Shown here in pieces: positions 7,722 through 17,119 of a stretch of 64,000 bases of DNA. Every line of letters starts with the position of its first letter. Position 1 is the first letter of the stretch. Made by a program: the position numbers and the translations under genes. Source of the DNA: Methanobrevibacter sp. (GTDB lineage Archaea > Methanobacteriota > Methanobacteria > Methanobacteriales > Methanobacteriaceae); the NCBI GenBank assembly GCA_017646885.1, contig JAGCLR010000153.1:1-64000 (forward strand). Reading direction: 5' to 3'. The notes under the pieces were generated by a model, which was not told the origin of the DNA, made no database searches, and saw only the letters and a list, made by a program, of their open reading frames with translations.

Positions 7722-9347
7722 ATGAAGAATTTTGCATCATTTTTAACAGAAGCTACCGTTGGTGGTGGCGACACATATAGAGCTTCTACAAAGATTGTAG
7801 AATTTTTGGGCAAGAAACTCAGTCAAGAATATGCTGAATTGGATGGTCAAACTTATACAAACGCAAGTGGTACCTATTTTGGTTTCTTATTTGTTAGTAA
7901 GACTGATAATTCCGCAATTAGAGTTAACTGGGAAGGTAACAAATTCCATTCCATTAACTTTTGGATTGACTGGGACTATGAAACAGACCCAACAAAAGAA
8001 ATTTTCGTAAAAGACGCAGAACCAGGCAAATCTTCTTTTGCCAAACTTCTTCCAGACATTGCCGCTATTTTGGTGGACGAAAACTCCATTGACACAGAAG
8101 GTGAAGAACCAGCTGAAGGCGAAGCAACAGAAGAAGTAAATGAATCGCTTTTGACAGAAAGAAAGGTTGAATACGAAGGAAAATTATACAATGGCAAGGC
8201 CGAATTGGTAATTGACTTGTATGAACAGGATTCCGATTTGGAAGAAATCCAGAGTATTGTTCAACTCAATAAAAAGTACATTAAGGCTATTATTGCCAAA
8301 TACTTGTATGAAAAGGGCGGTTCCGTTTCCGAAATTGGTGAAGCACTCGGTATGAATAACCAAGACGTTCGTGCTGCCGTTAATGCTGCTGAAGGTGAAG
8401 GAGAAGGTGGTGATAACAAGGTAGAACACAGCGAAAAGATTAAGGTTCTCAAGGGTGCTAAAGAAACCGTAGTATTGAACAAATTAGTCAAGAAGGGACA
8501 ACAACAGTTGGATGATACCCAATATGCTGACCCAGATATTGTCTTTGACGAAATCACTGACTATGTTACTATGGCTGCTAAAGAATTGCTTCCAGCATTG
8601 TTGATTACAGGACAGGGTGGTATTGGTAAATCTTACAATGTTGAAAAAATCCTTGACCAGTATGGTAAGCGTCACGAAACTTGGGAACGTGTAAAGGGTA
8701 AAGCAAGTGCTGCCGCTATGTACAACACACTCTGGTATAACAGAGATAAGATTGTTGTATTTGACGATTGCGATAGTGTTTTGAAAGACCCAGATGCTAT
8801 CAACGTTCTTAAAGGTGCTTTGGACTCTAGTAATTTCCGTGAAATTTCCTGGGCAACTAAAGGCGAAGGAATGGTTTACACATTGGATTTGGATGACAAC
8901 AAAGAAATTCTACAGCGTTGTCAAGAATGGTCTGACCAACATCACGGTAAAGAAGCAATTCCAAACCACTTCATTTTTGAAGGTGAAGTAATTTTCATTT
9001 CTAACTTGACAAAGGCAGAAATCTATAAGAGAGATTCAGCTCTATTGACTCGTTGTACTTGTATTGACGTTGTGTTAAGTGCTCAGGGTGTAATGAAACG
9101 ATTACAGACTGTATTGCCACACATTAAGGTCTATAAGGCTATGGGAGCAAGAGGTTCCGAAGGTAAAGACATTACCGACGAAGAATTGAAACAGGAAGTA
9201 TTTGATTTTATGAACTCTGATGAATTCTTGAAGAATCCTAAGGTTCGTGGAAAAGAATTGAACTTCCGTACGTTTGACCAGATTTACAAGCTCCGTTATG
9301 CTGAATTGCCAAACTGGAAGGCTAGAGCATTTGCTTGTGGAGGTTAA
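7722..9347 (+). CDS. AAA-type ATPase with a T4-like capsid-targeting N-terminus
   Basis: 541 aa. The first residues MKNFASFLTEA closely resemble T4 internal-protein targeting sequences (MKTYQEFIAEA), with a possible prohead cleavage after FLTE. A Glu-rich linker at about 126-145 contains ESLLTE. A helix-turn-helix-like stretch lies at 205-225. The ATPase core has Walker A GQGGIGKS (about 297) and Walker B VVFDDCDS (about 345), plus ISNLTKAE as a sensor-like segment. It is driven by a late promoter. It may be a virion-packaged ATPase, but this is inference; the ATPase assignment itself is firm. Confidence 0.85.
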   Translation: MKNFASFLTEATVGGGDTYRASTKIVEFLGKKLSQEYAELDGQTYTNASGTYFGFLFVSKTDNSAIRVNWEGNKFHSINFWIDWDYETDPTKEIFVKDAEPGKSSFAKLLPDIAAILVDENSIDTEGEEPAEGEATEEVNESLLTERKVEYEGKLYNGKAELVIDLYEQDSDLEEIQSIVQLNKKYIKAIIAKYLYEKGGSVSEIGEALGMNNQDVRAAVNAAEGEGEGGDNKVEHSEKIKVLKGAKETVVLNKLVKKGQQQLDDTQYADPDIVFDEITDYVTMAAKELLPALLITGQGGIGKSYNVEKILDQYGKRHETWERVKGKASAAAMYNTLWYNRDKIVVFDDCDSVLKDPDAINVLKGALDSSNFREISWATKGEGMVYTLDLDDNKEILQRCQEWSDQHHGKEAIPNHFIFEGEVIFISNLTKAEIYKRDSALLTRCTCIDVVLSAQGVMKRLQTVLPHIKVYKAMGARGSEGKDITDEELKQEVFDFMNSDEFLKNPKVRGKELNFRTFDQIYKLRYAELPNWKARAFACGG

Positions 9348-9348
9348 T

Positions 9349-9582
9349 ATGACACTAAACGAAGCAAAAGATTATCTAAATCAAAATGGTTATGAACTTA
9401 TTGATGAAGGTTTCTTTGGTAGTGCCTATGACCGATATAAGAAAGCTGTAATGAAACTTATTTCTAAGTATGGCGTAGAACTTAATAATAATCTAAGTGA
9501 AATTGAAGATTGGATCCGAGATTACTTTTTAGATAAAATGAACGTATATGACTGCGCACAAGCCATAAAAGATAATATATAA
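9349..9582 (+). CDS. Small late protein with the shared EAK-L-NGY N-terminal motif
   Basis: 77 aa. ATG 9349 follows a good GGAGG. The N-terminus MTLNEAKDYLNQNGYELIDE is the shared motif, ending in IDE followed by Gly, which fits an I-x-E prohead protease site. The remaining 57 residues are helical (YDRYKKAVMKLISKYGVEL). No known family. Confidence 0.8.
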   Translation: MTLNEAKDYLNQNGYELIDEGFFGSAYDRYKKAVMKLISKYGVELNNNLSEIEDWIRDYFLDKMNVYDCAQAIKDNI

Positions 9583-9612
9583 GTTCTCAATAAAACATTT
9601 TATTATATTACA

Positions 9613-9641
9613 AGTATTGCCAACTCGGCAATACTTTTTTA
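9613..9641 (+). terminator. Rho-independent terminator
   Basis: AGTATTGCC pairs with GGCAATACT around a 5-nt loop, then a T run. Confidence 0.9.
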
Positions 9642-9659
9642 TTTTATTGCGTTTGAGAT

Positions 9660-9667
9660 TATAAATA
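9660..9667 (+). promoter_or_regulatory. T4-type late promoter (TATAAATA)
   Basis: Exact octamer, 25 nt before ATG 9693 and just after a terminator. Confidence 0.75.
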
Positions 9668-9692
9668 TATTGAATTTGAAAAAGGAGACTAA

Positions 9693-12600
9693 ATGAAGAA
9701 GCTATTCCTTATATTATTGACAATAGCCACATTTGCGATGGGCGCAGATGTTAAACCGTTCACATTTGCTGAACCAGTTGGACAAGATTCAGCAAGTCAG
9801 CAAGAAACATATAATTACTTGCTAAAGTATAAGCTATTTGGGCGAGATTATATTACGATTGGTAATGACGTCGTAATTCAAGATAAATCCGGTTGGAATG
9901 GAACTGCCGGGTATATGACCGCTGATGCTCGTTTGACATTAGGTGGACCTACATTAGTCGCTGGAGACATTACTTATGGTGACCAGCCAACATTAACATC
10001 AGGTCCAGTTCGTGCTAACAAATATACTTATGGTAACCAGAATAGTGCTTGTATTAATGGTTATGTTTGTTTGAATGATTTATCTAATTCTAAGGTAAAT
10101 CATTGTTCAACAGATAGTGTTTTCTCATCTACTGAACAAGTTTGTGTTGATAATGTTCCACCTGCACCAACAGGCCTTTCTATACCTACAATTACTTGGC
10201 CTGATACTATTTCACAAAGTATTATTTTCAAATCGGAAAATGGTGAAGATCCAAACAAAATTACTAAAACGATTGTAGTTCCAGATGGTAAGGACCAGTA
10301 TGACATTTATCTTGATACTATCCAATATACTGCAGATGGTCAAAAATTGAAAATTGAAATGCAGGATGGTGGTAGATTAACTCGTATTTTCGTAAAGCAT
10401 TTCCTTTATCATACACACGGTCAAATCCAAGTAGTTTACAGAACAGACTCAACAAATTATGAACTTTCACAAAAAGATTATCGTGGTAATGTTATAATCT
10501 ATACGGATGAAAGCATTAGTATTACTGAGTCTGATAATGCTATTATGCAAGGTACTATTATTTCTACAAAGGAAATTTATCTTGCTTGTAACATTAACTT
10601 TGCTGGTCAGTTACTTGCTAACCAATTAAGAATTGGTAACACATATAATGGCGAAAACTTCCGTTTCGTAAAATTTGACCCAGATACTATTGACGTCAAA
10701 CTTGATAAATATGGCGGACTTCGTGAAAATGACTCAACAGTAACTATTCCTATTGAATTGAGTGATACAACTGACATTAATGTTTATTTCACATATTGTA
10801 TTGACTTGAAAGACGGTGTAACAGTTGACGATTTCAACATTCCACCTTCATTCCCAATTTGTAACAATGGTGAAAAGAAAACAGTTGCTATCCCAACTGG
10901 TGATAAGGTTCCAAACATTCCTATTCAAATCAATGTTAAAGTAGATACATTGACAGAACCAAACGATGTATTGGTATTAAAGATTACTGATATTTCCGGC
11001 GCCATCCTTCCAAATGGTAAGACAGATGGTGAATTGAAGATTAAGATTATTGATGCTCCAAACCAGCATGTTGGATTTGATACAACTGCTATCTACAAAT
11101 TCCACGAAAACGATACAGGTTTTGTTTCTTACATTAAAGTTGTAAACGAAACACAATTTACTCGTTTCTATTTGGATTCTAGTTGGACTGACAGATATAC
11201 ATTGGATTCTATTACGGGTGAATTGAAACTTGTTAAGGACCCATTGGACTATGAAGCCACAACTGTAGATATGATTAAGGTTACATTGAAAGATACAGGT
11301 GATGTAGAAGTTTCTCGTCTAATTCCTATTGGAGTAATTGATGTGAACGAAGCCCCTGTATTGAACGATACAACATTTACTTTGTATGAAAATGTGCCTG
11401 TTCCATCTCTAGTTGGTACATTGAAGGTCAATGACCCAGATAAGACAACAGATTATAGACAGAATTTGTTTAAAATCGTTGAAGGTGATTCTTGTTTCAC
11501 CATTGACAATACTGGTAAGATTTATTCAAATAAGATTTTCAATTATGAAAAGGACACAACCGAATTCAAATTGAAGGTTATGGTTTATGACAAGAACTAT
11601 CCTACAGTCTTGTTTGATACAGCTACAGTAACTATCAAGATTGGAAATACAAACGAAGGACCAAAATTCCCAACAAAAGATACAACACTCTATGTTGCGG
11701 AAAATACCAAACCAGGTATAATTGGTAATGTTGCTGCTAAAGATGAAGATGGCGATACCATTACTTATAAGATTGTTGGTAATGTTCCATTCACCATTGA
11801 CACTGCCGGTAACATTTCTTCAACCAGAGAATTTGACTTTGAAAAAGAAACTGGTTTCACATTCAAGGTTGTAGCAACAAGTACTGATTTGACCGATACA
11901 ATGAAGGTCACAGTAAAAGTAACAAATGAAAACGAACCTGTACATATAAATGACACAACATTTACTGTCAAAGAAAATTATACAGGTCCTATTGGTAAAG
12001 TAGAAGGAAAAGACGAAGATGGAGAGCCTGTTAAATATACTATTAGCGACACTACTAACTATTATATTAGTAGTGTGGGCATCATAACATTAAAAACCCC
12101 ATTTGATTACGAAACAAAGAATACAGACACAGTGACAGTATATGTTACCACTCCAAGTGGTGATATAGATTCTGCGAAGGTAGTAATCAAGGTTCAAAAT
12201 GTTAATGAAACACCTGAATTACAACCAAACGATACATTGACAGTTCCTGAAAATTGTAAGAATTGTATTGTTGGTATAATCACAGCAACTGACCCAGATA
12301 AAGACCCAATTAAATACACAGTAAAAGAACCTGGATTTACCATTGATTCTGCTGGTGTATTGAAATTGACAGAACCATTAGATTACGAAAAGACACCTAT
12401 TGTAACAATAACTGTTACTGCTACCGACCCAAGTGGTGATGGTGATACAAAAACATACACAATTAAAGTTACAGACATTAACGAACCAGTACATACAAAA
12501 GATACAACTTGTTCTGTAAAAGAAAACTATACAGGAAATGTTTGTAAGATTCCTGGTACTGACGATGATGGAACAAAACCAACATTTATCGTTACTGACA

Positions 12601-14504
12601 CAACAAACTACAAGATTGATTCTACAGGTCAATTAGTAATCAAGAACCCTATTGACTACGAAAAGAAAACAAAAGATACTGTAAAGGTTATCGTTACAGA
12701 TGGTGAATTCTCCGATACAGCTACTGTAATCATCAATGTAATTGATGTAGACGAAATTCCTGAGATTACAAAGATTGACGATAAACCACCTGTAGATACA
12801 TTAAAGACAAATGACCCAGACCATAAGATTGATTACAAAATTTGTGAAGGAGATAGTTGCGAAATAGGACAGATTGATGTTCCTGTACATAAAGATACTA
12901 CAGTAAAAATCTGTAACACAAAGAAAACAAAATGTGACAGTGTAGTTATTTTGTTCAATGATGCTCCACCTATAGTAACATTGACAAATGCTAAATCCAC
13001 AAATGCTTACATTGACTATATCACTATTGAAGAACAGAAAGACGATAAAATTTATGTAAACAAGAAGGAAAATCCAATAACTGTTACTGTAAAAGATACT
13101 GTTCACAAAACAGAAAAGCATTTTGAAATCAAGGTCAAACTTGATACAATCCCAACAAAGGACATTAAACTCAAAGAATACAATTACTTGATTGACGAAA
13201 CCAAAGCCACAGTAAAGCCTATTGGTGGAAATAAGGGCGAATTGGTTGAAGTAATCAAGGACAATGGAACAGAAGTTACTATCAAACAAATTATTGACTT
13301 GAAGACTGGTAAGCCAATAGATACAGTACAAACTGTTTCTTATACCAAGAAGGTCAATGGTAAAGAAGTTGTAGTAACATATAAGACAGATAATTTAACT
13401 GGTCAAAAGATTGGTGATTACGAAGTTTCTTATATGGTTGATTCTTGTACCAAAGTAACTTATACAATGAATGACAAGAAACAAATTATCAAGAATAACG
13501 AAGGTAACATCAGTTATACAGTTACTTACGATTATGTAGATGATTTTGGAAACAAAGCATCTGCTAGTGTAGAAATTGTTTATGATGACATTCCACCTAA
13601 AGTAGAAATTCTTGAACCATACGAACACGAAACATTTAAGACAAATGCTATTCCTGTAAAATGGACTGTCAATGGTGAAGTTCAAGATACATTAACCTTA
13701 CAGAGATTGGAAAAAGGTGTTAATTATGTTATCCGCCGCTATGTAGATAAAGCTGGTAACGAAGCCGCCGATACTGTATGGGTAATAATGAAAGAAGCTA
13801 AAGACATTGACATTACTATTATCCATCCTGTAACAGAAATCAACAAAGACAAAGTTGACGAATTTTACAGTACTGGTGAAAAATATGACCCTAAGAAACC
13901 ATACAAAGTAACTATGGTAAATCCTAAGGACGATTCATTACCTGAAACTATTGGTGTCGGATTTAAGATTGACATAGCATTACCTTCTGTATCAGCAACT
14001 GGAAATGTATCTACATTATCAGATATATTAAAAAATGATAAAATACCTGTTGATGATAACGGTAATGTAGTTGGAGCTTCTAATCTTAACATACCTGTAG
14101 AAGAATATATAAATGAAAATTGTACTGATGATTTTAGACAAGATTATCATAAAAATGGAACTAATATACCATTATACAATGTTAAATACAATTTACATTT
14201 ATGGATATATACTTCAAATGCTAATTATGTAAATGATTTTGAAATTAACTATGATATAGATTCTAAAACTGAAGCAAATGCAGCTAGTATAGCGAATTTT
14301 GTAATAGACTGGATTCCTGAAAAAGATGGTAATGTTAAAGCTAAAAATCATCATTCACTCGGAACTGGAGCATATTTAGTTAAATTATATAGTAAATCAA
14401 CTGCTATATATAGATGTGGCTTTAAAAATCAAAAAGCTGGTGATAAGATTACCAAAAAAGAATATAATCTTAAATCATTTGGCTATAAAAGACCTAACAA
14501 ATAA
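9693..14504 (+). CDS. Large exported cadherin-repeat surface protein
   Basis: 1603 aa with AAAGGAG before the start. A signal peptide is visible (MKKLFLILLTIATFAMGA). From about residue 450 to 1050 there are at least six cadherin-like repeats marked by VNEAPVLND, LYENVPVPSLVGT, DYEK and VTDINEPV. The C-terminal 135 residues from NIPVEEY to FGYKRPNK form a separate domain. That end is duplicated downstream at 18101, beyond an inserted element, and its codons are more AT-rich than the rest. The protein resembles secreted Fibrobacter-type adhesins more than tail fibres. It is probably host-derived and sent to the cell surface during infection. Confidence 0.85.
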   Translation: MKKLFLILLTIATFAMGADVKPFTFAEPVGQDSASQQETYNYLLKYKLFGRDYITIGNDVVIQDKSGWNGTAGYMTADARLTLGGPTLVAGDITYGDQPTLTSGPVRANKYTYGNQNSACINGYVCLNDLSNSKVNHCSTDSVFSSTEQVCVDNVPPAPTGLSIPTITWPDTISQSIIFKSENGEDPNKITKTIVVPDGKDQYDIYLDTIQYTADGQKLKIEMQDGGRLTRIFVKHFLYHTHGQIQVVYRTDSTNYELSQKDYRGNVIIYTDESISITESDNAIMQGTIISTKEIYLACNINFAGQLLANQLRIGNTYNGENFRFVKFDPDTIDVKLDKYGGLRENDSTVTIPIELSDTTDINVYFTYCIDLKDGVTVDDFNIPPSFPICNNGEKKTVAIPTGDKVPNIPIQINVKVDTLTEPNDVLVLKITDISGAILPNGKTDGELKIKIIDAPNQHVGFDTTAIYKFHENDTGFVSYIKVVNETQFTRFYLDSSWTDRYTLDSITGELKLVKDPLDYEATTVDMIKVTLKDTGDVEVSRLIPIGVIDVNEAPVLNDTTFTLYENVPVPSLVGTLKVNDPDKTTDYRQNLFKIVEGDSCFTIDNTGKIYSNKIFNYEKDTTEFKLKVMVYDKNYPTVLFDTATVTIKIGNTNEGPKFPTKDTTLYVAENTKPGIIGNVAAKDEDGDTITYKIVGNVPFTIDTAGNISSTREFDFEKETGFTFKVVATSTDLTDTMKVTVKVTNENEPVHINDTTFTVKENYTGPIGKVEGKDEDGEPVKYTISDTTNYYISSVGIITLKTPFDYETKNTDTVTVYVTTPSGDIDSAKVVIKVQNVNETPELQPNDTLTVPENCKNCIVGIITATDPDKDPIKYTVKEPGFTIDSAGVLKLTEPLDYEKTPIVTITVTATDPSGDGDTKTYTIKVTDINEPVHTKDTTCSVKENYTGNVCKIPGTDDDGTKPTFIVTDTTNYKIDSTGQLVIKNPIDYEKKTKDTVKVIVTDGEFSDTATVIINVIDVDEIPEITKIDDKPPVDTLKTNDPDHKIDYKICEGDSCEIGQIDVPVHKDTTVKICNTKKTKCDSVVILFNDAPPIVTLTNAKSTNAYIDYITIEEQKDDKIYVNKKENPITVTVKDTVHKTEKHFEIKVKLDTIPTKDIKLKEYNYLIDETKATVKPIGGNKGELVEVIKDNGTEVTIKQIIDLKTGKPIDTVQTVSYTKKVNGKEVVVTYKTDNLTGQKIGDYEVSYMVDSCTKVTYTMNDKKQIIKNNEGNISYTVTYDYVDDFGNKASASVEIVYDDIPPKVEILEPYEHETFKTNAIPVKWTVNGEVQDTLTLQRLEKGVNYVIRRYVDKAGNEAADTVWVIMKEAKDIDITIIHPVTEINKDKVDEFYSTGEKYDPKKPYKVTMVNPKDDSLPETIGVGFKIDIALPSVSATGNVSTLSDILKNDKIPVDDNGNVVGASNLNIPVEEYINENCTDDFRQDYHKNGTNIPLYNVKYNLHLWIYTSNANYVNDFEINYDIDSKTEANAASIANFVIDWIPEKDGNVKAKNHHSLGTGAYLVKLYSKSTAIYRCGFKNQKAGDKITKKEYNLKSFGYKRPNK

Positions 14505-14563
14505 GGACAGGTAGCCCTCGTACTACTTGGGATAGAGTTGCAGCTCTATCCCTAACTTTTTTG
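14502..14563 (+). promoter_or_regulatory. Two-stem RNA element, copy 1
   Basis: Directly after the stop TAA: GGACAG, stem A (GTAG/CTAC, 14511-14526), linker TT, stem B (GGGATAGAG/CTCTATCCC, 14529-14552), then TAAC and a T run. The same layout with different stem sequences occurs at 30248 and 31874. Stem B plus the T run may also terminate transcription. Confidence 0.75.
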
Positions 14564-14585
14564 GATAATTTTTACATTTTATAGG

Positions 14586-14614
14586 TTGACAATTTAGGTT
14601 TAAATTATTATTTT
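14586..14614 (+). promoter_or_regulatory. Early sigma70-like promoter
   Basis: TTGACA, 17 nt, TATTTT; drives the membrane HNH gene at 14654. Confidence 0.6.
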
Positions 14615-14653
14615 GATTTATCAAATCAATTAATAAAAGGGCTTAAAAACTTA

Positions 14654-15667
14654 ATGAAAAAATTTATCATTTGTTTAATCTTTTTAATTTCATTTGCAAA
14701 CGCAATTCAATGTTATAATGGCAAAACCTATGTAGATATACCAGAAACTAAATTGTCAGATTTAGGATATACAAAATATAATATAACGCATAGTAATTTT
14801 GATTGTAAAATGGCTTATAAGCGTTATTTAAAAGTTAAAGAAATAGAACCAGTTAATGTTTCTTATGAAACAAAAAGTGAAAATAACGAATTAGAGAAAG
14901 AACCTAGTAAAATAGGTTCTTTCTTACCTGTTTGTTTATTAGTTATTATTATTGTTGGTGTAATTTGGTTAATTAAAAATATAGTTAAAGATGAACCACA
15001 AGATGAATTGTATTCAGCTACACAAAAAGAACCTATTAAATTGAAAGAAACTGTTCGTGTTATTAAAAAAGAACCTGAACAGTTTAGGAATTGGGATGTT
15101 TTAATAAAACTAGAAGAAGAAAGGCAGAAAAAAGAAAAAGCATATTTTGATGCTATTATTGGAAAAAATTATCCTGTTAGTCCAGATAATAATGTTAAAA
15201 CAGAAGAACAAGTTAAACAAAAAAACGATAGTATTAAAAAAGAATCTGTTAAGTCTGAAGATGATTCTTTTGATGATTATTGGAATAATATATTGGGCTA
15301 TATATCAGATGATGATAACGAAAATTTAAGAAATCCTGTTAAATCAATACAAAAAATTAATAAAACTTATGACGAACTTTTAACAAAACAAGAATGGTAT
15401 GATTTTAGAAAAAAAGTAATATATGATAAAGGTGGATATGTTTGTGAATTTTGTAAGAAAAAACATAATTTACAAGTTCATCATAAATTGTATTACAAAA
15501 AACCAGATAAAGAAAAGATAGAACCTTGGTTATATAATATGAATGAAGTTTTATTGCTTTGTGATAATTGCCACAAATCAGTACATAAAAAGAATAAAAT
15601 AAAAGTTTATTATATTTCTTATGCTGATTATGATAAAAGAAAAGTTGTTTTTTATAATCAAAATTAA
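14654..15667 (+). CDS. Exported and membrane-anchored HNH nuclease
   Basis: 337 aa. It has an N-terminal signal sequence (MKKFIICLIFLISFANA), a short Cys-containing external segment, a second hydrophobic segment at about 92-112 (FLPVCLLVIIIVGVIWLI), a long charged linker, and a C-terminal HNH domain (CEFCKKKHNLQVHHKLYY, LLLCDNCHKSVHKK). If the topology holds, the nuclease faces the cytoplasm. The C-terminal 90 residues are paralogous to the protein at 7173. It lies within the insertion that separates the two copies of the cadherin C-terminus. Very AT-rich codon use. A superinfection-exclusion role is inferred. Confidence 0.8.
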   Translation: MKKFIICLIFLISFANAIQCYNGKTYVDIPETKLSDLGYTKYNITHSNFDCKMAYKRYLKVKEIEPVNVSYETKSENNELEKEPSKIGSFLPVCLLVIIIVGVIWLIKNIVKDEPQDELYSATQKEPIKLKETVRVIKKEPEQFRNWDVLIKLEEERQKKEKAYFDAIIGKNYPVSPDNNVKTEEQVKQKNDSIKKESVKSEDDSFDDYWNNILGYISDDDNENLRNPVKSIQKINKTYDELLTKQEWYDFRKKVIYDKGGYVCEFCKKKHNLQVHHKLYYKKPDKEKIEPWLYNMNEVLLLCDNCHKSVHKKNKIKVYYISYADYDKRKVVFYNQN

Positions 15668-15699
15668 AATAATGTAAACAAAAATTCACATAAATTTGT

Positions 15700-15728
15700 T
15701 TGACAAAACTTAAAAATGATACTATATT
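15700..15728 (+). promoter_or_regulatory. Early sigma70-like promoter
   Basis: TTGACA, exactly 17 nt, TATATT; 38 nt before the lipoprotein start. Confidence 0.8.
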
Positions 15729-15766
15729 TGTACTATCAAAAACAATTAACAAAAGGAAATAAACTT

Positions 15767-16318
15767 ATGAAGAAAATTCTCATTTTGCTTGCTTTCTCTA
15801 TTCTCGTTGGCTGTGGTGATAACGGAATGTCTGCTGAACCGAAATATGAATATCACACACAGAAAACTGTTCCTAGTTCATCTGTTTCTAGTCCAGTATA
15901 TAGCAGTTCCTCTAGGATAGTGATTACACTTTCTTCCAGTTCAAATTTTGTCATTATTCAAAAGCCTAGTTCTTCAAGTGTTTCTATGTCTTTAGAAGAA
16001 ATCTGTGATATGGCAGCAGCTAATGTTCTAAATGCAACAAATTTCAATTCAAAGGAAAAAGTTTGTTCTGATTACAAAGATTATTTGACTTATATTGTAA
16101 AAATGACAACTGCTGATTTAAATTACTGTATGAAATTTGAAACTTGTAATGAAATTTCAACACAAATTACTGTTTCTAAATGCAATACAACTTGTGTGTC
16201 TAAAATCCGAAGTAATGCTGCTGCTAATGGAAACGCAAGGTCTTCATCAACCGCAAAAGCAATAGAACAAGAATGCGGTTGTACTTGTACAAATAATAAT
16301 CCTATGAATTGCCACTAA
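15767..16318 (+). CDS. Poly-serine lipoprotein of host type
   Basis: 183 aa from ATG 15767 (AAAGGAAA upstream). Signal peptide MKKILILLAFSILVGC with a lipobox (LVGC) and the lipidated Cys at residue 16. A Ser-rich linker follows (SSSVSSPVYSSSS, then SSSSN and SSSSVSMS), a style typical of Fibrobacter lipoproteins. The C-terminal domain has many Cys residues (CGCTCTNNNPMNC), probably disulfide-bonded outside the membrane. It has its own early promoter inside the insertion. Possible lysogenic-conversion or receptor-blocking factor (inference). Confidence 0.8.
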   Translation: MKKILILLAFSILVGCGDNGMSAEPKYEYHTQKTVPSSSVSSPVYSSSSRIVITLSSSSNFVIIQKPSSSSVSMSLEEICDMAAANVLNATNFNSKEKVCSDYKDYLTYIVKMTTADLNYCMKFETCNEISTQITVSKCNTTCVSKIRSNAAANGNARSSSTAKAIEQECGCTCTNNNPMNCH

Positions 16319-16356
16319 TTGTAAACAAAAAATTACATAAAATATAAACTTAACCG

Positions 16357-16385
16357 TTGACAATAGCCAATGTTTTTTCTATATT
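16357..16385 (+). promoter_or_regulatory. Early sigma70-like promoter
   Basis: TTGACA, exactly 17 nt, TATATT; 30 nt before ATG 16416. Confidence 0.8.
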
Positions 16386-16415
16386 AAACTTAGAAACAAC
16401 AAACAAGAGGTAACT

Positions 16416-16940
16416 ATGAACAAAAACATTAATTTTGCTATATTGATATTTGCTACTTTAACAACCGCTTGTGGTGTTGATGTTACAGACCCACAAGCAG
16501 GATATTTTGACGACCACCAAGATAAGTCTGGTACACAGAACTTTAATAATATGGGCAGTGGTAAAATGGAAGTCAACATCAATTATAACAATCAAAGTGT
16601 TCAACCTACGGTTGTTTCAACCGTTGTTCCATCAGCCGCACAATCGTTAAGCACTACTGGGTATTTAATATCTGGAATACAAATTGAATATATAGATGAC
16701 TACTTGTATGGAACTAACTTAAACAGTAATGCAGTCAATTGTGATGTTGCGTATAGAACTAATGCACCTAAAAATGGGAGTTTTTATGGATTTAATGGTG
16801 TTAAACCAAACATGAGTGACTCATTTTATGTAGGCAATAATATACAATGTGTTACAATAACTAGCGTATCGTGCCACACATTTGAGCCGTATAAAGAAAT
16901 GCCCCGATGGACAGGTAATCAGACTATATGCAAATCTTAA
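16416..16940 (+). CDS. Second putative lipoprotein
   Basis: 174 aa with AAGAGGT before the start. Signal peptide with a lipobox-like TTACG (Cys at residue 20). The exported part is Asn/Ser/Thr-rich with about four further Cys. It has its own early promoter. No family recognised. Together with the previous gene it forms a two-gene cell-surface cargo between the nuclease genes. Confidence 0.75.
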   Translation: MNKNINFAILIFATLTTACGVDVTDPQAGYFDDHQDKSGTQNFNNMGSGKMEVNINYNNQSVQPTVVSTVVPSAAQSLSTTGYLISGIQIEYIDDYLYGTNLNSNAVNCDVAYRTNAPKNGSFYGFNGVKPNMSDSFYVGNNIQCVTITSVSCHTFEPYKEMPRWTGNQTICKS

Positions 16941-17004
16941 TTATAACAAATATTATACACCCGGTTGGTGAGGATAGGGTAATACCCACACTCTTCTTCT
17001 ACTC

Positions 17005-17036
17005 CTCGTGAGGTGACATAATCACGAGAACTTTTT
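17005..17036 (+). terminator. Terminator after the lipoproteins
   Basis: CTCGTGA pairs with TCACGAG around a 10-nt loop, followed by AACTTTTT. The 60 bases before it hold a small GGGTA/TACCC hairpin. Confidence 0.75.
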
Positions 17037-17062
17037 GTATCTAAAATTTAAATCACATTTAT

Positions 17063-17070
17063 TATAAATA
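17063..17070 (+). promoter_or_regulatory. T4-type late promoter (TATAAATA)
   Basis: Exact octamer upstream of the homing nuclease. A 10-bp perfect hairpin follows at once. Confidence 0.65.
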
Positions 17071-17100
17071 ATAATGTAGACTGCAATCTACATTATTTTT
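17071..17100 (+). terminator. Perfect hairpin with T run between late promoter and homing nuclease
   Basis: ATAATGTAGA pairs with TCTACATTAT around CTGCAA, then TTTT. It may stop read-through from upstream, or lie in the 5' leader of the nuclease mRNA and control its translation. Confidence 0.7.
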
Positions 17101-17119
17101 ATTTTAAATGCGAGGAAAT

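Noticed and set aside
12378..13685. Long minus-strand open frames inside the cadherin gene
   Set aside because: They mirror repeat-rich coding sequence, have no ribosome binding sites and show hydrophobic, low-complexity translations. Shadows of the real gene.
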